DNA of 64,000 nt from Streptomyces pluripotens (GTDB lineage: Bacteria > Actinomycetota > Actinomycetes > Streptomycetales > Streptomycetaceae). The position numbers and the translations under genes are program-made. Under the pieces are notes generated by a model that saw nothing but the letters and a program-made list of their open reading frames with translations, was not told the origin of the DNA and searched no databases. Below are positions 17,539 through 26,203 of this stretch, piece after piece. The stretch lies in contig NZ_CP021080.1 of assembly GCF_000802245.2 (NCBI RefSeq), positions 5,766,001 to 5,830,000 of the forward strand, written 5' to 3'. How positions within the stretch are numbered: the first letter of the stretch is position 1; each line of letters begins with the position of its first letter.

Positions 17539-18807
17539 TCAGAGGCGGCCGGTGAGCATGCCGTGCCAGTAGATCGGCGGCAGACCGTACCGCTTGAACA
17601 GCCACATCGAGCGCCGCTCCTTGAAGGGATTGAGCAGCGGGAAGGAGGGTGTGGGGTTGAGGTCGTAGTCGAACTCGGCGAGCAGCATCCGGTCCCGGGC
17701 CGTCACCAGCGGGCAGGACGTGTAGCCGTCGTACCGGTGCGAGGGGGAGCGCCCGTTCATGACGTCGAGCAGGTTGCCGGCCACTGCCGGGGCCTGCTTG
17801 CGCACCGCGGCACCGGTCTTGGACGTGGGCAGGTTCGCCACGTCGCCGAGGGCGAAGACGTTGCCGTAGGAGGGGTGCTGGAGGGTGTGCTTGTCGGCGG
17901 CGACGAAGCCCTGCGGGCTGGCCGGGTCGGCGAGCGGACTCGCCTTGACCCAGTCGGGGGCCCTCTGCGGCGGCACGGCGTGCAGGAGGTCGTAGCCGAG
18001 GGTCTCCTTGGTGCCGTGCGCGTGGTCGGTGATCGTGAGCTTGCGGGCGTCGCCGTCGACGGCGGTCATCTCGGAGCGCAGCCGCACCTCGATGCCGTAG
18101 CGGGCGGCCACCTCCTCCAGGACCTGCGACCAGGCGGGCACCTTGAACATCGCCGGATCGGGGAGGACGAGGACGACACGGATGTCGTCGAGGACCTTGC
18201 GCCTGCGCCAGTGGTCGGCGGCCAGGTAGGCGATCTTCTGTGGTGCGCCTCCGCACTTCAGCGGGGTCGCCGGGTGGGTGAAGACGGCCGTGCCCGAGCG
18301 CATCTCGCGGACCAGCTCCCAGGTGCGCGGGGCGTACTCCGGCGCGTAGTTGCTGCTCACCCGATCGTGTCCCACGGCCTCGCCGAGGCCGGGGACGCCG
18401 TCCCAGTCCAGCTGAAGTCCCGGTGCCATCACCAGGTGTTCATAGGTGAGTTCGGCGCCGCCGGACAGGGTCACGGTGCGGCTCTCGGGGTCGACGGCCA
18501 GGGCGCGGCGACGGATCCACCGCACGCCGTCCGGGATGACCGACCCTTCAGGACGGCGGGTGACGCGCAGGGGTGCCTGGCCGCCGCCGACCAGAGTCCA
18601 CAGCGGCTGGTACCAGTGCGTGTCGGACGGTTCGACCAGGGTGATGTCACTGACGCCGGCGCGGCGCAGGCGGGCGGCGACGCTGATGCCGGCGCTACCG
18701 CCGCCGATGATGGCGACGCGGTGGCGGCCGGAGATCGGGGTGATGGGGGTCCCCCCGGGCGCGAGCGAAGCCGAGCGTTTGGGGGAGGGAGAGGGTATGG
18801 CGGCCAA
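17539..18807 (-). CDS. sqr: Sulfide:quinone oxidoreductase, type II (SQOR-like)
   Basis: The 422-residue flavoprotein has HRVAIIGGGSAGISVAARL at the start. Its KCGGAPQKIAYLAADHW and YTSCPLVTARDRMLLAEFDY blocks match human/type II SQOR redox-Cys regions. An FAD site NVFALGDVANLPTSKTGAAV lies near 310. It should oxidise H2S to a persulfide with electrons to quinone at the membrane. Start is TTG 18807 behind GGAAGGGAG. The first 25 residues are encoded by a copy of the interspersed GC-rich repeat (18744-18796), so the N-terminus is recent or extended. It is transcribed after the rhodanese gene. Confidence 0.9.
   Translation of the reverse strand: MAAIPSPSPKRSASLAPGGTPITPISGRHRVAIIGGGSAGISVAARLRRAGVSDITLVEPSDTHWYQPLWTLVGGGQAPLRVTRRPEGSVIPDGVRWIRRRALAVDPESRTVTLSGGAELTYEHLVMAPGLQLDWDGVPGLGEAVGHDRVSSNYAPEYAPRTWELVREMRSGTAVFTHPATPLKCGGAPQKIAYLAADHWRRRKVLDDIRVVLVLPDPAMFKVPAWSQVLEEVAARYGIEVRLRSEMTAVDGDARKLTITDHAHGTKETLGYDLLHAVPPQRAPDWVKASPLADPASPQGFVAADKHTLQHPSYGNVFALGDVANLPTSKTGAAVRKQAPAVAGNLLDVMNGRSPSHRYDGYTSCPLVTARDRMLLAEFDYDLNPTPSFPLLNPFKERRSMWLFKRYGLPPIYWHGMLTGRL
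18744..18796. repeat. Interspersed GC-rich element, copy C (5' end of sqr)
   Basis: On the minus strand this reads CCTCCCCCAAACGCTCGGC followed by TTCGCTCGCGC and a G-run. This is the same core seen at 29031 and 32736: C-run, CGCTCG, GCTT, CGCTCG, G-run. It forms the first codons of the SQR2 gene. Confidence 0.7.
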
Positions 18808-18853
18808 GGTGGTGCTCCCTTCCGGCTGGCCGGTGTGCGGGGGTGGACGGGGG

Positions 18854-19180
18854 TCAGGCGGCGTGCGCGTATGAACCGGCCGCGACGGGGCGGCCGGCGC
18901 GGACCCACGTACCAGTGCCGCCGGTCACCGAGTAGGCGTCGAAGCCGCGGGAGTTCAGTCGGTCCGCGACGGTCCTCCTGCGGTTGCCGCTGGCGCAGTT
19001 CGCGAACACCGGGCGGCCGAGCGGCGGTTCGCCGCACCGTGTGGGCAGGGTGCGCAGCGCCATCAGACGGGTGCCGGGCACGTGTCCGGCGGCGTGCTCG
19101 TCCGCCTTCCGGATGTCGACCACGAGCGCGCCGTCGACCCAGGCCGCCGCAAACCCTTCCGGGGTCACTTCACGAGCCAC
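18854..19180 (-). CDS. Rhodanese-like sulfurtransferase
   Basis: The 108-residue single-domain protein shows GALVVDIRKADEHAAGHVPG and the active loop NCASGNRRRTV, which fits a CxxGxR rhodanese loop. It ends with a low-complexity Ala-rich tail. Start GTG 19180 follows GAGGAGG. It is the first gene after the operator-bearing promoter at 19198-19270, so it opens the sqr-cstB operon and can move persulfide sulfur to thiosulfate or thiol acceptors. Confidence 0.9.
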   Translation of the reverse strand: MAREVTPEGFAAAWVDGALVVDIRKADEHAAGHVPGTRLMALRTLPTRCGEPPLGRPVFANCASGNRRRTVADRLNSRGFDAYSVTGGTGTWVRAGRPVAAGSYAHAA

Positions 19181-19197
19181 TTCGTTGCCTCCTCAAT

Positions 19198-19211
19198 TAC
19201 CCCGGGGGGTA
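19198..19211. promoter_or_regulatory. CsoR/CstR-like operator, downstream site
   Basis: TACCCCGGGGGGTA is a near-palindromic C/G-run operator resembling that at 19251-19270. It lies between the predicted transcription start and the rhodanese GTG, where a bound repressor would block transcription. Confidence 0.55.
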
Positions 19212-19222
19212 TCTCTCCGGCG

Positions 19223-19252
19223 AGAGTACGGTGGTCGGGAGGACAGCGTCAA
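19223..19252 (-). promoter_or_regulatory. Predicted promoter of the rhodanese-sqr-cstB operon
   Basis: Reading the minus strand, a -35 box TTGACG (19252-19247) is followed after 18 bases by a TANNNT -10 box TACTCT (19228-19223). The -35 box overlaps the end of the perfect palindrome at 19251-19270. The second operator sits just downstream of the predicted start. This geometry fits a repressed promoter. Confidence 0.5.
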
Positions 19253-19270
19253 ATACCCCCGGGGGTATTT
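19251..19270. promoter_or_regulatory. Perfect palindromic CsoR/CstR-type operator
   Basis: AAATACCCCCGGGGGTATTT is a perfect 20-base palindrome with the ATACCCCCGGGGGTAT core of CsoR-family operators. CstR (persulfide-sensing) and CsoR (copper-sensing) use closely related sites. The genes downstream are sulfide-oxidation genes, so CstR is favoured. No csoR/cstR gene is in the window. Confidence 0.65.
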
Positions 19271-19315
19271 GCCTGAGAGGTAACTCCCGACCCCGCGCTG
19301 GGGTCGGAAACGAGC

Positions 19316-19630
19316 CGTGACCCGTCGGTCACGGCCCCGCGCAGCCGGGAGCGTCATCCGCGTCCCGCCGCCCGGTCCGGAGCCCACGGTGACCCTGCCG
19401 CCGTGCGCGGTGACCGGCTCCTTGGCCATGGCGAGGCCGAGGCCGCCACTGTCTCCGGCGCGAACGCGGGCCCCGCGCCACGGACGGTCGATCCCGCGGT
19501 CGCCGAGCAGCCGTACGCCCTCGGCGCCCGACCCTGTCGTCAGCACCTCGTCACCGGTGCGTTCCAGGCAACGGCGCAGCAGCTCGCGGATCTCCTCCCC
19601 GTCCTCGGGGACGAGCACGGTGGCGGCCAT
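19316..19630 (-). pseudogene. Two-component remnant: receiver N-terminus joined to kinase C-terminus
   Basis: From ATG 19630 the minus strand reads MAATVLVPEDGEEIRELLRR and LERTGDEVLTTGSGAEGVRLL, the start of a response-regulator receiver domain. At about residue 50 it passes without a stop into RVRAGDSGGLGLAMAKEPV and AHGGRVTVGSGPGGGTRMTL, the G box and end of a histidine kinase ATPase domain. The central parts of both genes are gone. The frame continues into intergenic DNA, ending at 19193. It is an internal-deletion relic, unlikely to be functional. Confidence 0.65.
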
Positions 19631-19972
19631 GCCCCACCTCTACGCGCCACGCGCATGTCCCTGGGAGGGCCGAACGGGCCCAACCCTCCCGGCGGTCGTC
19701 TCCGCACACACCCCACGGCGAATGCAGGGCATGGGGCGACCGTGATGGTGCGGTACGGAAGACGCTCCCGCAGACTCAAGGGGGGTCCGCCACGGAGTGC
19801 ACCATCAAGATCGCGACGGCGTTCACCGCGGGTGCCCCCGCCATCGGCGCAGTGCCGGCAGTCGGCCCGGTGACCGCGGGCACCGGCGGCGCCATGTCGC
19901 TGGGACGTGCGGGGTGTGTCGGGGCCGGCGGCTGCCAGGTGGCGTCGGGACGTCGGGTCTCTCGGCGCTCGC
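19631..19972. other. Non-coding gap of about 340 bases
   Basis: Between the two-component remnant and the endonuclease VII-like gene I see no supported gene, repeat or operator. The open frames here are short and have no ribosome binding sites. Confidence 0.4.
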
Positions 19973-21316
19973 TCAGAACAGTGCCAGGCCCCCGCCGCTG
20001 GTGTCCACGATGACCGGCCGGGACTGGGCGGGGAGGCCGTCCAGACGGTCAGGCCCGGCCGCGGCGGCCACGGCAGGGGCCGTCTCGGCCAACCAGGTGC
20101 GAAACCGCTCGGCGGCTTCGCGGTAGGGGACTCGCGCCAGGACACGGTGCTCGCCGGAGGGGCAGCAGTCGACGGCGACCGTGAGCAGGCAGGAACGGGG
20201 CGTGTTCTGGCTGCCCGTCCAGGACACGCGCAGGATGCCGCAGGGCGTGCGCCCGCGGGGGGCGCGGTGGGTCGGGCGCAGCGAGCGGCAGGCTATGTGG
20301 GCGGTCCATCCGGCGAGGTGCGGTAGGGGCAGGGTGGTGCGCGCGCGGCAGCCGGGGCAGCGGTGCCAGTGGCGGAGCCAATCGTCGGCGTCGATGCGGA
20401 AGAGGCGTGTGTAGCGGTTCGCCACCCGGATGTCGTTGCCGTACAGGTGGTCGGGGCGTTCCAGGGTGTTGCAGGACTGGCAGACGGGGGCGCGGACGTA
20501 GCCGTGTTCGTGGCAGTGGTCGAGGACGGCGGCGTGCGCGGTGTGGCAGACGGCGCACGCCCACCCGGCCACCTTGCGGGAGGTACCGGGCTTTCTGCTG
20601 AGCACCGAGTAAAGCTGGCCTTCCAGCTCCCCGTTGTACGGGCGCAGCGCGGCGGTGGGCCCCCCGGGTTCCGCCGTCTGCTGGCCGCCGGCGCTTCGGG
20701 CCCGCCGGGGCCGGGAGGGCGACTCGGTGACGGCTGTGCTTGCCTGGCGGGTCCGCTCGGCTCGCACCCACTGCCTTTCGGTGTGCTCAGCCGCGTCCAG
20801 CAGCCTGACCGCAGCGCGCGGCAGCCACCACGTCCGCTGCGTCCCGTCGGGGGCCTGCTCCACGAGCAGCTGTCGCCAGTCGATCCCCGCCAGGTGGTGC
20901 GGCCGGCCGTCGTCACGTCGTGCTGCCCGCTCGGGGCCGCCCAGCTGCTGCAGTTCCCGCGCGATGCGCTGGCGCCAACGCAGCGGCGTTTCCTCGTTGC
21001 ACTCCTGCCTCGACGTCCCACGAAACGGACCGATGCGGACCAGGTCCTGCCGATCCATTCCCACCGCGTTCAGTTCCGCGGCTGCCCGGCGCACCTCGAC
21101 TTCCGGAACACGCCACTGACCGCCGCTCGCCCGCACGGTCGTCACCGCATGGCCGCCGAGCAGGACGTACCCCGCGCGGGCATGGGCGGGGGAGTAGGTG
21201 AATGCCCCAGAGACCGTCGGCACGGCACTGTCGGCCGTCACATCGGCCCACAGAGCGTCCGCGGCGCCCAGGGTGATCAAGCCGTCCGTGCGACCGGGCA
21301 TGACACGCTCTGACAT
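19973..21316 (-). CDS. Endonuclease VII-like (His-Me finger/HNH) domain protein
   Basis: This 447-residue protein has a zinc-binding nuclease block near residues 255-290. CAVCHTAHAAVLDHCHEHGY is followed by VRAPVCQSCNTLE, the CxxC...DHCHxxGxVRxxxCxxCN signature of recombination endonuclease VII relatives. A second Cys pair lies downstream (WHRCPGCRARTTLPL), and CRSLRPTHRAPRG and VDCCPSGEHRVLARVPY follow. The N-terminal half (residues 1-240) has no recognised domain. Phage and conjugative elements carry such nucleases, and some occur as stand-alone defence or homing enzymes. It is monocistronic here. Confidence 0.7.
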   Translation of the reverse strand: MSERVMPGRTDGLITLGAADALWADVTADSAVPTVSGAFTYSPAHARAGYVLLGGHAVTTVRASGGQWRVPEVEVRRAAAELNAVGMDRQDLVRIGPFRGTSRQECNEETPLRWRQRIARELQQLGGPERAARRDDGRPHHLAGIDWRQLLVEQAPDGTQRTWWLPRAAVRLLDAAEHTERQWVRAERTRQASTAVTESPSRPRRARSAGGQQTAEPGGPTAALRPYNGELEGQLYSVLSRKPGTSRKVAGWACAVCHTAHAAVLDHCHEHGYVRAPVCQSCNTLERPDHLYGNDIRVANRYTRLFRIDADDWLRHWHRCPGCRARTTLPLPHLAGWTAHIACRSLRPTHRAPRGRTPCGILRVSWTGSQNTPRSCLLTVAVDCCPSGEHRVLARVPYREAAERFRTWLAETAPAVAAAAGPDRLDGLPAQSRPVIVDTSGGGLALF

Positions 21317-22198
21317 ACCGACAGGCTAACGGCCTGCAGCGCGGCAACGGGTCTCCCAGCTCCTCGGTCAGCCGGGCCGCCGCCCACTGCGCCTCCGCCG
21401 CCCCGCAACACCTCGTTCCCCAACAGCCGGTTCGTCAATACCACCAGCGAGGGGGAGAAGGCCACCGAGGCATCCGTGGCTCCGGCACGGAAAAGCGATC
21501 CGGGCCACATAGCGATCCGGGCCACATGTCGAGGAGAGTTGACCCTCGGACCCTCCAACGGCGGTGTGCCGCAACCGCATTGTTGGCTAGGGTGGCGAGT
21601 GGAGGCCGATTCCGATGCCCTTGACCAGGGTCATGGAGAGGCTGACGAGTTCGGGGCTGCACAGGCCGATGGCTCCCGTGGGGGCCATGTCAGACACGAC
21701 GGGGGGCTCGTTGGTGGGGAGTCGGCACCGGCAGAAGCCCTGGTCGACGTGGCTTTGACGCGATGGATGCGGTGCAGGCCCGGACCGCATGGCGGACGGC
21801 CGGTCGGCCCCTGGTGCGAAACGCCGGATCGGCGGGTTCCTGGGGCAGGCTGGGAGGCAGCTGGGAGGGCACGCGCCCGTCGGCCCGGGCGGTGGTGGTC
21901 GCGGCGATGCCGATTCCGACCCGTCCGTGGGAGCCGGGGTGCTGACGGAACGCCTGGGCCGTGGTGTGCCCGGACACACGGTCACCGGAGTCGTCCGGAA
22001 ACAAGGCCCCACCGTCGTGGGGCGCGACCGCCGGCGCGGGCATCAGCAAGCCGATCCACCGGTCGTTGGGCGCGGGACCCCACGGGGAGCGGACCGGGAC
22101 ACGAACCACTGCCGCGCAGGGTGGACAAAAGGTCACCACAGCAGGCCGTGCAGTCTTCACGAGGGCCTGACGCAGGGGAAACAGGAGGCCGCTGATTC
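21317..22198. other. Degenerate 880-base region upstream of PAP2
   Basis: No intact gene is supported. On the minus strand at 21587-21720 a frame ending DMAPTGAIGLCSPELV and SLSMTLVKGIGIGLHSPP has strong coding-type codon bias. Other frames upstream have bias in short patches, suggesting a frame-broken gene, which I do not recognise. A 17-base tandem duplication lies at 21494-21527. Confidence 0.4.
21494..21527. repeat. Tandem 17-base duplication
   Basis: AGCGATCCGGGCCACAT occurs twice head to tail (21494-21510 and 21511-21527) with no difference. It lies in the intergenic stretch between the endonuclease gene and the PAP2 gene. Confidence 0.95.
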
Positions 22199-23005
22199 AT
22201 GGTTGCCCATCGGTCGGATGAGGGACCGCACGCCCACCTCGCCCCGGGAAGTCGAGACCCGGAACACGAACACCTTCCACCGACCACGGCACCGCACGAC
22301 GGGTCGACCGGACGCGGTGGGCGTGTGACCCGCCGCTCGGCGCCCGCGGTGCTGCCCCCGTCGCTGCGCGTGTGGCTCGGACTGCATGCGGTCCTCGCCG
22401 CGCTGGTGGTCGTCGCGCTCGGGTTCCTGTACGCCGACGACAGCCAGCCCGGCGGGGCGGACGCGCGGATCTGGAGGGCAGTGGACGGGGCGGGGCCGGC
22501 GTGGAGGCACGTCGCGCTGGCCATGGACTTCTTGGGGGAGCCGGCGGGCGCGGCGACGCTGGTCCTGGTCACCGTGACGGGGTGCCTGCTGCTTCGGCAC
22601 CCTCGCGCAGCGGTGCTCGTCGTTGCCGGCACCGGTATGACCGTGGGGACGGCGACGCTGCTCAAGGTTCTGGTGGGACGCACCATCCACGACGGGAACT
22701 TGTCCTACCCGAGCGGGCACACCGCCTTCGCCACCGCGCTCACCCTCGTGCTGGCGCTGCTCGCGACCGGCCGGCTCGGCCTCGGCAGTTCGGCCGGCAT
22801 GTTGCTCGTGCTCGCCGCGGCGCTGGTGGCCGGCGCCGCCATGGGCTGGGCGCAGGTCGCCCTGGGCGCGCACTATCCGACCGACGTCCTCGGCGGTTGG
22901 TGCACCGCGCTGGCGGTGATACCGGCGACCGCGTGGCTGGTCGACCGGACGGCTGACCGGCTGGACGATCGGATGGCCGACGCCGGCCGGTGGGAGCGCC
23001 GCTGA
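22199..23005 (+). CDS. PAP2 family phosphatase, membrane
   Basis: The 268-residue protein has several membrane helices (VWLGLHAVLAALVVVALGFL, ALMLLVLAAAL-like stretches). It carries the three acid phosphatase motifs: KVLVGRTIH, SYPSGHTAF and GAHYPTDVLGGW. It likely dephosphorylates undecaprenyl or phosphatidyl phosphates on the outer face of the membrane. ATG 22199 has AGGAGG about 11 bases upstream; a GTG at 22324 would drop a hydrophilic N-terminus without a site. It is convergent with the end of the polysaccharide operon, separated by 12 bases, and may recycle the lipid carrier used there. Confidence 0.85.
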   Translation: MVAHRSDEGPHAHLAPGSRDPEHEHLPPTTAPHDGSTGRGGRVTRRSAPAVLPPSLRVWLGLHAVLAALVVVALGFLYADDSQPGGADARIWRAVDGAGPAWRHVALAMDFLGEPAGAATLVLVTVTGCLLLRHPRAAVLVVAGTGMTVGTATLLKVLVGRTIHDGNLSYPSGHTAFATALTLVLALLATGRLGLGSSAGMLLVLAAALVAGAAMGWAQVALGAHYPTDVLGGWCTALAVIPATAWLVDRTADRLDDRMADAGRWERR

Positions 23006-23017
23006 GGACACGTCACG

Positions 23018-24409
23018 TCAAGCCAGGCGGCGGAACACGGGCTTCACCGGTCGTCCGCCCAGCCAGGGGGTGGGGTCGGCGGCGTCCAGTGCCTTCCGGT
23101 AGACCGCACACGCCTGGGCCACCACATCGACGGTGTGGTCGATGTCGGCCTCGCTGAGCGCGCTGCTCACCACGAACGACGGGGCCAGCACCCCGCCCGC
23201 GAGGAGTCGGCGCAGGAACAGCGTGCGGAACTGCTGCGACGGCTGCCGGTTCTCGTCGAGGGTGGCGAAGACCAGGTTGCTCGCTCGGCCCCGGACGATG
23301 ACGTGGTCGCCGACTCCCATACCGGCCGCGGCTTCGCGGACACCGGCGGCCAACCGCTCGCCGAGGGCGTGCAGCCGCGCGGTGACGCCCTCTTCGGCGT
23401 AGGTGGTGAGCACGGCCATCATCGCTGCCAGGGAGTGCGTTTCCGCACCGTGTGTGGTGGACAGCAGGAACACCCGGTCGCCGGAGTGACGCAGTCCGCC
23501 CTGTTCCATCAGTTCGCGGCGCCCGGCCAGCGCGGAGACGGCGAATCCGTTGCCCAGCGCCTTGCCGAACGTGGAGAGGTCGGGGGCGACGCCGTACAGG
23601 CCCTGGGCGCCCGCCTCGGACCAGCGGAAGCCGGTGATCATCTCGTCGAAGACCAGTACGCAGCCGTGGCGGTCGGCCAGCTCACGTAGTCCGGCGAGGT
23701 ACTCGGTGGTGGGGTCTGCCTTGCTCGAACGAAGGTGAGAGCTTGGGGAGGATCCGGTGTGGGTGGCGGGTTCGAGGATCAGGCAGGCGACCTCGCCCCG
23801 GTACCGGGTGAGCAGCGCCTCCGTGGCGGCCAGGTCGCCGTAAGGGAAAGTCAGGGTGAGGTTGTTGGTCGCCTCCGGAACACCGGCGGACATCGGCGTG
23901 GTGCCGATGAACCAGTCGTCGACGGAGAAGAACGGATGGTCGGCGCAGAGGGCCACCCGCGGGCGCCCGGTGGCGGCGCGGGCGAGGCGCACCGCAGCGG
24001 TGGTGGCGTCGGAGCCGTTCTTCGCGAACTTCACCATCTCGGCGGTCGGCACCGTGGTCAGGAAGCGTTCCGCGGCTTCGACCTCCAGGATGGACGGCCG
24101 GACGAAGTTGCTGCCACGGTCGAGTTCCTGCCGCACCGCCTCGATCACGCGGGGGTGGGCGTGGCCGAGGCTGACCGATCGTAGACCGGAGCCGTACTCG
24201 ACGTAGCGGTTGCCGTCGATGTCCCACACGTGGGCACCGCGGCCGTGGCTGATGACCGGCGCCAGGTCCTCGGGGTACTGGTCATCGCCCTTGGCGTAGG
24301 TGTGTGCGCCCCCGGGGATCACGGCGTGCAGCCGCTCGTTCGCCCTCCGCGACCGGGGCAGGAGCAACTCTGCGGCGGCTTCGGCGGCTTCGGTGGCTTT
24401 GTCGTTCAC
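23018..24409 (-). CDS. Class III aminotransferase / glutamate-1-semialdehyde aminomutase-like
   Basis: The 463-residue PLP enzyme shows the GSA-aminotransferase layout: ANERLHAVIPGGAHTYAKGD, FAKNGSDATTAAVRLARA near 140, FDEMITGFRWSEAG and the PLP Lys in STFGKALGNGF near 290. GSA relatives in polysaccharide clusters transfer amino groups to nucleotide-sugar keto intermediates, so amination of the polymer precursor is plausible. Sixteen residues near 225 (SSPSSHLRSSKADPTT) are encoded by a repeat insertion (23711-23755). It is the last gene of the 21-gene operon. Confidence 0.85.
   Translation of the reverse strand: MNDKATEAAEAAAELLLPRSRRANERLHAVIPGGAHTYAKGDDQYPEDLAPVISHGRGAHVWDIDGNRYVEYGSGLRSVSLGHAHPRVIEAVRQELDRGSNFVRPSILEVEAAERFLTTVPTAEMVKFAKNGSDATTAAVRLARAATGRPRVALCADHPFFSVDDWFIGTTPMSAGVPEATNNLTLTFPYGDLAATEALLTRYRGEVACLILEPATHTGSSPSSHLRSSKADPTTEYLAGLRELADRHGCVLVFDEMITGFRWSEAGAQGLYGVAPDLSTFGKALGNGFAVSALAGRRELMEQGGLRHSGDRVFLLSTTHGAETHSLAAMMAVLTTYAEEGVTARLHALGERLAAGVREAAAGMGVGDHVIVRGRASNLVFATLDENRQPSQQFRTLFLRRLLAGGVLAPSFVVSSALSEADIDHTVDVVAQACAVYRKALDAADPTPWLGGRPVKPVFRRLA
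23711..23755. repeat. Interspersed GC-rich element, copy D (in-frame insertion)
   Basis: The minus strand reads CCTCCCCAAGCTCTCACC then TTCGTTCGAGC, a diverged copy of the core at 29031 and 32736. It adds about 16 residues inside the aminotransferase between EPATHTG and EYLAGLREL, without a frame change. Confidence 0.55.
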
Positions 24410-24416
24410 GCCGTCC

Positions 24417-24968
24417 TCAACTCTCTTTTCGCTGCAGAACCTCGGCGAGGCTCGGCGCCTCGCGGTCCCGCTGGGACATCGATGTGACCGGCAGCGGCCA
24501 GGGAACGGCGAGCTCCGGGTCGTCGAAGGCGATCGTCACGTCCTCGGCCGGATCGTGCGGGCGGTCGATCCGGTACGAGACGTCGGCGGTTTCGGTCAGA
24601 GCCTGGAAGCCGTGCGCGCACCCCGCCGGGACGTACAGGGTCACCTGCGTCTCGTCGGACAGCGTGAAATACGCCTGGTTGCGGTAGGTCGGCGAGTCCG
24701 TCCGCAGGTCCACGACGACGTCGAAGATCCTCCCGTACGAGCACCGCACCAGCTTGGCCTCGCCGGCGCCGGAGCGCAGGTGCAGGCCGCGCAGCACTCC
24801 ACGGACCGAGCGGGACAGGCTGTCCTGGACGAAGGCGTCCGGGTCGAGGCCCACCGAACGGACCACGTCGGCGTCGAAGGTGCGGCAGAAGAAGCCGCGC
24901 TCGTCGGCGTACGGCGTCGGCTCGAACAGGTACGCGCCGGCGATCGCCGGGACGTCGAGCGCTTTCAT
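24417..24968 (-). CDS. dTDP-4-dehydrorhamnose 3,5-epimerase family protein
   Basis: The 183-residue cupin has the RmlC layout: PTPYADERGFFCRTFDAD, VQDSLSRSVRGVLRGLHLR (His-bearing strand), RCSYGRIFDVVVDLR, YVPAGCAHGFQAL and a terminal catalytic region. It epimerises a nucleotide-linked 4-keto-6-deoxy sugar. It lies seven bases upstream of the aminotransferase, and its start overlaps the stop of the pyruvyl transferase (ATGA). The CDP- or dTDP-linked substrate is not settled. Other enzymes in the operon suggest a CDP-sugar. Confidence 0.85.
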   Translation of the reverse strand: MKALDVPAIAGAYLFEPTPYADERGFFCRTFDADVVRSVGLDPDAFVQDSLSRSVRGVLRGLHLRSGAGEAKLVRCSYGRIFDVVVDLRTDSPTYRNQAYFTLSDETQVTLYVPAGCAHGFQALTETADVSYRIDRPHDPAEDVTIAFDDPELAVPWPLPVTSMSQRDREAPSLAEVLQRKES

Positions 24969-26203
24969 GGAGCCTCCCGCAGGGCATGGGTGTGGGCGTG
25001 GCCGGCCGCCGGGAAGAGGGCCGCGGTCAAAGTGTTGAACTGGCGTTCGAGGTGGCGAGTGGCGGCCAGGTTCCGCTCGGCGAGGGTCCGCCGCAGCTCC
25101 GCCGATCGCTTCTCCAGCGCCCGGAACTGCTCCAGCAGCCGGTCGGCGTCGACCTCACGAGCCGGGTGGCAGTACGCTTCCAGCCCCATCCGGGCCATGA
25201 GCGCGTCGCTCTTCGCCGCATAGCTGAGCGCGAGCGTCGGCGTGCCGACCTTCAGCGCGCAGACCAGGTTGTGGTAGCGGGTCGCCACCACGGTGTCGGC
25301 AGCCGCCGCCTCCTTCATCAGGTCGGCCAGCGAGGCCGCCTCGGCAGCGGTGACCAGCGGCGAGTCCACCGCGTCGAGGATCGCGGCGACCACCGGCTCG
25401 TCGCACCCGTCGCCGGTGAGCAGCCGGATCGGCCTGCCGTCCGCGACCAGCGCGCGGACGAAGCGGATCGTCCCGTCGAGGTAGCGCCGGTGGATCTCCT
25501 GGGCCCGGGCACGGTCGTCGTTGCCGCCGTGGAAGGCCATGACACCGACGCAAACCGGGCCCGGCGGGCCGGAGGGCGCGTTCGCCGGCACCGTCGGCAG
25601 GGCGAAGGCGAGGTCCGGGTAGACCTCGTCGCGCGTGGTGTCCACGCCCATCTCCCGCATCGCGTCGCGGGACAGGGCGTCCCGGTACGACCGGTAGGTG
25701 GCCAGCCGCGCCGACCAGCGCACCAGTGCTCGGGTCGGCCGGTCGCCGATCGCGGCGGCACCGACGCTGACCAGCGCCACCCGGGTGCCGAACAGCCGGG
25801 CGGTCGCGCAGAGCAGGAACAGCGAGTACGGGAAGCCCCACGGCCGCAGCGGTAGCGTGGCCTCCAGGACGCCCATGCCCGGCACGATCACCACGTCGTG
25901 CCGGCGTACCCAGGCAGCGGTGCGGACGGCGTCGACGAGTTTGCCCAGACCCTTCGCCGCGATCGCGCCCGCCCGCGACGCCGTCCGGTACTCCCCGCGG
26001 TACCAGTGCAGCCGCGTCGCGGGGATCCGGTACCGGGTCGTGACGACCTCGGGTCCGCCGCACAGCGCGTCCACGACCGCCTCCGGGTGTGCGGTGCGGA
26101 GGTAGCCGAGCACGGCCTCCAGCGACCCGTCGTTGCCGAGGTTGCCGGAGCCGAGCAGGCCGAACACCCCGACGCGCACCGGAGTCTCGTTCGCGGACGT
26201 CAT
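24965..26203 (-). CDS. Polysaccharide pyruvyl transferase family protein
   Basis: The 412-residue protein begins VRVGVFGLLGSGNLGNDGS and contains DVVIVPGMGVLEATLPLRP, the start and motif of the CsaB/WcaK pyruvyl transferase fold. Further down it has VATRYHNLVCALKVGTPTLALSY. It should add a pyruvate ketal from PEP to a sugar in the growing polymer or surface glycan. Start ATG 26203 overlaps the glycosyltransferase stop by four bases, so it is translated in series with that gene. Confidence 0.85.
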   Translation of the reverse strand: MTSANETPVRVGVFGLLGSGNLGNDGSLEAVLGYLRTAHPEAVVDALCGGPEVVTTRYRIPATRLHWYRGEYRTASRAGAIAAKGLGKLVDAVRTAAWVRRHDVVIVPGMGVLEATLPLRPWGFPYSLFLLCATARLFGTRVALVSVGAAAIGDRPTRALVRWSARLATYRSYRDALSRDAMREMGVDTTRDEVYPDLAFALPTVPANAPSGPPGPVCVGVMAFHGGNDDRARAQEIHRRYLDGTIRFVRALVADGRPIRLLTGDGCDEPVVAAILDAVDSPLVTAAEAASLADLMKEAAAADTVVATRYHNLVCALKVGTPTLALSYAAKSDALMARMGLEAYCHPAREVDADRLLEQFRALEKRSAELRRTLAERNLAATRHLERQFNTLTAALFPAAGHAHTHALREAP

